Positions 6,023-9,762 of a stretch of DNA of 9,762 nucleotides are shown here, one piece after another. The notes beneath the pieces are model-generated. The model was not told the origin of the DNA and ran no database searches. It worked only from the letters and a program-made list of their open reading frames with translations. Source of the stretch: RGIG5579 sp045580105 (GTDB lineage: Bacteria > Bacillota > Clostridia > Oscillospirales > SIG627); NCBI GenBank assembly GCA_045580105.1, contig JAZNNH010000038.1:1-9762 (forward strand), written 5' to 3'. Position numbers and translations under genes: made by a program. How positions within the stretch are numbered: position 1 is the stretch's first letter; each line of letters opens with the position of its first letter.

Positions 6023-6504
6023 TTCGAAAAAAGAAAATCGGTTTTTCCGTTTTGGATATGGTGCTTTTGGTTTTGGTTGCCGTGTGCATTCTCTCTACTG
6101 TTTTTCACGACCAGATCCGTGTGTTTTTGGGAGCGGGTGAGGAAGAAACGGTGGAAATTACGTTTCTTGTGGAAAACGTGACGAAGGAAGCGCGCAATCA
6201 CCCCGTTTCAGGGGAAGAGATCGTTCTTGCGGATACCAAAATTCCCCTTGGAATTTTGGTCTCTGTTTCGGAAACCAAAGGGGTTTACGCCAGTGTTTCG
6301 GATCCGGACAATACCATCGAAGTGATGACCTTGACTTGCAAATTGCAGGCATCGGCATCCTCGGAGGAGAACGGATATCGCGTTGCCGGCACTTCGATCA
6401 AACCGGGCGTCACCCTGTCAGTTGAAACCCCATCTGCCTCCTTTGTTATGGTGGTGACGATGGTCAAACCGATGGATAATGTAAAAAATGCGGAGGAAGA
6501 ATGA
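6019..6504 (+). CDS. Small membrane-anchored protein, DUF4330-like (second copy)
   Basis: This 161-residue protein has the same layout as its upstream neighbour: a basic start (MIRKKKIG), FSVLD at about 9-13, one span at about 14-28, then a soluble domain. In that domain SGEEIVLADTKIPLGILVSV (about 64-83) parallels the first copy's EGELLFDEKANVIGQVLEV. A later IKPGVTLSVETPSASFVMVV segment near 127-146 resembles the closing strands of DUF4330. AAGGAG (6002-6007) precedes the ATG, which overlaps the previous stop by four bases. Similar order and anchor suggest the two are diverged duplicates that act together, perhaps with the polymerase-like protein. No function is established. Confidence 0.7.
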   Translation: MIRKKKIGFSVLDMVLLVLVAVCILSTVFHDQIRVFLGAGEEETVEITFLVENVTKEARNHPVSGEEIVLADTKIPLGILVSVSETKGVYASVSDPDNTIEVMTLTCKLQASASSEENGYRVAGTSIKPGVTLSVETPSASFVMVVTMVKPMDNVKNAEEE

Positions 6505-8339
6505 TGAGTGAAACGTGGAAGAAAAGCGGAGGAATCAGCGTAGATACGGAGCATATTTTTCCGGTCATCAAACGCTGGCTCTATTCCGATAAAGATATTT
6601 TTTTAAGAGAGTTGGTATCCAACGCCTGTGACGCGGTCACGAAAATGAAGCGCTTGGTGGCTTTGGGCAAGGCGGAAAATCAAGAAACCTACCGCATTGA
6701 CGTTGTGCTTGACCCTGCGCTGTCTCAAATTCGCGTGATCGACAACGGAATCGGTATGACCGCAGAGCAGATCGACCGCTATATCAATCAGATCGCGCTG
6801 TCCGGCGCGTTGGAATTCATTGAAAAGTACGAGGGAGAGGAAGCGGGAAAAAGCGGCATCATCGGCCATTTCGGTCTCGGCTTCTATTCGGCGTTTATGA
6901 TCGCGGGCAAAGTGGAGATCAACACCCTTTCCTTTGAACCCGGCGCCAAAAGTGCTCTTTGGACTTGCAGCGATGCCGGAGAGTATGAAATGCGCGAAGG
7001 AAATCGCACCCCGCGCGGCACGGAAATCGTACTGCACGTGACCGAAGAAGAAAAAGTATATTTGGAAAAGGAAAAAATCCGCGGCATTTTGGAAACCTAT
7101 TGCTCCTTTATGCCCGTGCCCATCTATCTTTCCGTGGTGGGAGAAAACGGAGAGGATGCACCGGTCAACGATCCCGAACCCCTTTGGCTCAAAAATCCTT
7201 CGGAATGTACCGATGAAGAATATAAGGCGTTTTACAAAAAGGTCTTTTCCGATTCGTCCGACCCGCTGTTCTATATTCATATCAACGCGGAGTTTCCGTT
7301 GAACTTTAAGGGAATCTTGTATTTCCCCAAATTGAAGGATGAATATGCAAGCTTGGAAGGACAGGTCAAACTGTATTACAACCAAGTTTTCGTAGCAGAT
7401 AATATTAAGGAAGTAATTCCGGAATATATGATGCTCTTGCGCGGTGTTTTGGATTGCCCCGAGCTTCCTTTGAACGTGTCCCGCAGCTATTTGCAAAACA
7501 GTGGATACGTAACGAAGATCTCGAATCATATCACCAAAAAGATCTGCGATAAATTCAACGCGCTGTTCAACAACGACCGTAAGGCGCTCGAAGCTTTTTG
7601 GAACGACGTGAAGCCCTTTGTGGAATACGGCTGCACTCGCGATGCCAAGTTCTTTGACCGCATCAAAAACATCGTTTTGTATCAAACGACGGACGGAGAG
7701 TACCTCACCGCTCCCGAATACATGGAAAAGAATCAGGGAAAAGGGGAGGAAAACACGCTCTATTACACCAACGACGTGCTTCAGCAGGTGGGATACATCA
7801 ATTTGTTCCGTGAGCAAGGCATCACCGTTGCGGTGATGGACGGGCTGATCGATTCCCGATTCCTGTCGTTTTTGGAAATGCAAGAGAAGGCGGTGCATTT
7901 TGTCCGCATCGACTCGGAGCTTGATCGGGTGCTGAAGGCAGAGGAGCATGCCGAGGAAAACGAGGAGTTGACGGCGCTCTTTCGCTCTGTCATCCCCGAG
8001 GGCGTTGCCTTGACGCAAGAGGTGATGAAATCCACCAAAACCCCCGCCCTTCTGACCTTGGCGGAAGAAAAAAGAAGATTGGCGGAAATTCTCAAGCAGT
8101 ATCAAAACGCCATCCCCGGCATCACGCCGCCCGAAGACGAAGTGACCCTTTCTTTGAATATGAACTGCCCGCTGATCGCCCGCATTGCCGCGCTTGCCTC
8201 GGATGAAAAATCCAAGGAAAAGGCAAAGAAATTGGCGCGTCAAGTGTATATGATCGCGGTTATTTCTCAAAGAGGATTTACCCAAGAGGAATTGCAGGAA
8301 TTCATCGATTCCAGCATCGACCTTTTGTATAACGCATAA
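6504..8339 (+). CDS. htpG: Molecular chaperone HtpG (Hsp90 family)
   Basis: HtpG is the bacterial cytosolic Hsp90, an ATP-driven dimeric chaperone. The N-terminal GHKL ATPase shows LRELVSNACDA (34-44, catalytic Glu36), DNGIGM (80-85) and GHFGLGFYSAF (121-131). The middle domain has EFPLNFKGILYFP (about 263-275) and PLNVSRSYLQ (about 322-331) with the ATP-contacting arginine. The C-terminal dimerisation domain ends SSIDLLYNA. At 611 residues it is full length and intact. GGAGG (6492-6496) is seven bases from ATG 6504 and only four from the in-frame ATG 6501, so I prefer 6504. The usual SRE of E. coli HtpG is SRS here, which I believe is common in clostridial members. Confidence 0.96.
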   Translation: MSETWKKSGGISVDTEHIFPVIKRWLYSDKDIFLRELVSNACDAVTKMKRLVALGKAENQETYRIDVVLDPALSQIRVIDNGIGMTAEQIDRYINQIALSGALEFIEKYEGEEAGKSGIIGHFGLGFYSAFMIAGKVEINTLSFEPGAKSALWTCSDAGEYEMREGNRTPRGTEIVLHVTEEEKVYLEKEKIRGILETYCSFMPVPIYLSVVGENGEDAPVNDPEPLWLKNPSECTDEEYKAFYKKVFSDSSDPLFYIHINAEFPLNFKGILYFPKLKDEYASLEGQVKLYYNQVFVADNIKEVIPEYMMLLRGVLDCPELPLNVSRSYLQNSGYVTKISNHITKKICDKFNALFNNDRKALEAFWNDVKPFVEYGCTRDAKFFDRIKNIVLYQTTDGEYLTAPEYMEKNQGKGEENTLYYTNDVLQQVGYINLFREQGITVAVMDGLIDSRFLSFLEMQEKAVHFVRIDSELDRVLKAEEHAEENEELTALFRSVIPEGVALTQEVMKSTKTPALLTLAEEKRRLAEILKQYQNAIPGITPPEDEVTLSLNMNCPLIARIAALASDEKSKEKAKKLARQVYMIAVISQRGFTQEELQEFIDSSIDLLYNA

Positions 8340-8369
8340 ACTGAACCTGAAACAAAAAGGAGAACCCCT

Positions 8370-9224
8370 ATGACCCGAGTATTACAGTCCGTAGGAGATT
8401 TTTTCAACTTTATCTGGAACCAGATCACCTCAATCGGCATTGTGGACGTTCTGGACATTGCGATCGTTTCGTTCCTTGTGTACTACGTGTTTGCTTTCGT
8501 TCGTCAGAGAAGAGCGGGCAAATTGGCACTGGGAATTTTCGCCATTCTTCTTGTTATGTGGGGAAGCGATTTCATTGGACTCAACGCCCTCAATTACATT
8601 TTGGAAACGGTGTTCGACGTAGGTCTGATTGCCCTGATCGTGATTTTTCAGCCGGAACTGCGCAGTGCTTTGGAAAAAATGGGCGGTAATTTCCGCAATT
8701 TGAAAAGCATCACCGACTTTCAGGAAAATCAACAAGAAAAGATGGTGGATGAAATCTGTCTTGCGGTGGAGGATCTGTCCCGCACCAAAACGGGCGCTTT
8801 GATCGTGCTGGAACGCACGACCCGTTTGGGGGATGAAATCCGCACCGGAATTGAGGTTGACGCCGCCGTCACCAAGCTTTTGATCGAAAACATTTTCTTC
8901 AACAAAGCCCCGCTTCACGACGGTGCGATGATCGTGCGAGAGGGAAGAATTCACGCTTGCGGCTGTTTTCTTCCGCTGACCGGAAACCCCAATTTGCCCA
9001 ATGAAATGGGCACGCGCCACCGAGCAGGACTGGGGGTTTCGGAAATCAGCGATGCCTTCGTTATCATCGTTTCGGAGGAAACCGGCTTTGTTTCCGTAGC
9101 CAAAAATGCAGAGATGGATCAGGATATTTCTCTTCGTGTTTTGCGTCACCGCTTAATCAATGAATTCGGGATCCATCGGGAAAAGAAAAAAGGCGTAATC
9201 AAACGCAAAGGAGGGCAAGCGTGA
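8370..9224 (+). CDS. cdaA: Diadenylate cyclase CdaA
   Basis: CdaA condenses two ATP molecules to c-di-AMP, the second messenger that controls potassium and osmolyte transport and cell-wall balance in Gram-positive bacteria. The 284 residues have three N-terminal membrane spans (about 24-45, 52-68, 75-92), the conserved IFQPELRSALE junction (92-102), and a cytoplasmic DAC domain with both catalytic motifs, DGA at 184-186 and GTRHRAGLGVSE at 214-225. The start ATG has AAAGGAG seven bases upstream. It follows htpG after 30 nt with no terminator, and its stop overlaps a possible GTG start of the next gene (GTGA). The Lys/Arg-rich tail (268-281) is short. Confidence 0.97.
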   Translation: MTRVLQSVGDFFNFIWNQITSIGIVDVLDIAIVSFLVYYVFAFVRQRRAGKLALGIFAILLVMWGSDFIGLNALNYILETVFDVGLIALIVIFQPELRSALEKMGGNFRNLKSITDFQENQQEKMVDEICLAVEDLSRTKTGALIVLERTTRLGDEIRTGIEVDAAVTKLLIENIFFNKAPLHDGAMIVREGRIHACGCFLPLTGNPNLPNEMGTRHRAGLGVSEISDAFVIIVSEETGFVSVAKNAEMDQDISLRVLRHRLINEFGIHREKKKGVIKRKGGQA

Positions 9225-9762
9225 TGGATCGGATTTTGAATCGTAACAAAACGGATTGTGAGAATGCAAAAGAGAAAAAATCCGGAAAGCATCCCTTTTT
9301 TGCCATTCTCTTTTCGGTTTTCGTTGCGCTCCTCGTCTGGATTTACGTCCAAGATGCGGAAGCGCCGGATTATAAAAAGACCTTCACCTCCGTTCCGGTT
9401 CAGATGCAGTCGCTTTCTTCCGTGTATTCCGTGATCGAGGGCGCAGAGAATCGGGTGGACATCACCTTGATCGGAAAACGAAGCGATTTGAACAAGATCA
9501 AAACCAGTGATCTGGAGGCATATTTGGATTTAAGCTCCGTGATGCAGCCCGGAACTTACGATTCCGAAATCAGCGTGCTTCTGCCTCAGGGGACGGAGCT
9601 GTTTGACTGCTTCCCGAAAAAAGCAACGGTCTTTATCGACCAAACCGTTTCCGTTTCGGTTCCGCTGGAAGTGGAACTGGGAAATTATGCAGCGCCGGAG
9701 AACGTCGGCATTGATGCGATTCCCGCGCTGACCCAAATCAACGTGAAAGGACCGGAATCCAT
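9224..9762 (+). CDS. cdaR: CdaA regulator CdaR, YbbR-domain protein (partial, runs off window)
   Basis: Only the first 179 codons are present. After about 24 polar residues comes one span (about 25-42, FFAILFSVFVALLVWIYV), a typical YbbR start, followed by extracytoplasmic YbbR repeats. The first repeat runs from VPVQMQSL through SDLEAYLDLSSVMQPGTYD to the FPKKATVFID strand near 139, and the second begins after it. CdaR anchors outside the membrane and modulates CdaA. AAAGGAGG (9207-9214) lies nine bases before ATG 9224 and six before an in-frame GTG at 9221 that overlaps the cdaA stop; either could be used. The 3' end is cut by the window. Confidence 0.93.
   Translation, partial: MDRILNRNKTDCENAKEKKSGKHPFFAILFSVFVALLVWIYVQDAEAPDYKKTFTSVPVQMQSLSSVYSVIEGAENRVDITLIGKRSDLNKIKTSDLEAYLDLSSVMQPGTYDSEISVLLPQGTELFDCFPKKATVFIDQTVSVSVPLEVELGNYAAPENVGIDAIPALTQINVKGPES

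Noticed and set aside
6603..8285. Minus-strand open frame of 560 codons opposite htpG
   Set aside because: Despite its length it mirrors the htpG coding frame; no ribosome binding site or family signature, while htpG is unambiguous.
8305..8333. Possible promoter (TATAAC at 8328) just before cdaA
   Set aside because: No -35 match at 16-18 bp and no proper TGn extension; it lies in htpG coding sequence, so read-through is the simpler explanation.

Overview
This window reads as chromosomal housekeeping DNA from a Gram-positive bacterium of the Bacillota. It is most likely an uncultured, mid-GC member of Clostridia; the species cannot be named from sequence alone. The reasons are the zinc-type L33, the clostridial-style HtpG and TrmD signatures, a CdaA/CdaR pair, strong AAAGGAGG ribosome binding sites, and an L10-type attenuator leader. 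I saw no mobile element, CRISPR array, tRNA or rRNA.

The left third (about 1-2540) is a minus-strand unit read from right to left: rpmG, secE, nusG, rplK, rplA. It starts from a perfect-consensus promoter (TTGACA, 17 bp, TATAAT). The nusG-rplK gap holds stacked hairpins that look like a leader controlling rplKA. Just after the rplA stop a second perfect-consensus promoter starts a leader that ends in a terminator hairpin. This is the attenuator expected before rplJ-rplL, which lie beyond the left edge.

The middle gap (2414-2690) is an A/T-rich divergent control region. It holds the rpmG promoter facing left and an extended -10 promoter facing right.

The right two thirds (2691-9762) form a tightly packed plus-strand unit: rimM, trmD, an O-antigen-polymerase-like membrane protein, two tandem small DUF4330-like membrane-anchored proteins, htpG, cdaA and the start of cdaR. 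Most joins are 1-4 nt overlaps and the largest gap is 30 nt, with no terminator in between. Ribosome and tRNA maturation (rimM, trmD) is therefore apparently co-transcribed with an envelope-polymer module, an Hsp90 chaperone and the c-di-AMP synthase with its regulator. This arrangement, together with an atypical NusG KOW domain, is the most interesting content. I did not find a clear new defence or mobile system.
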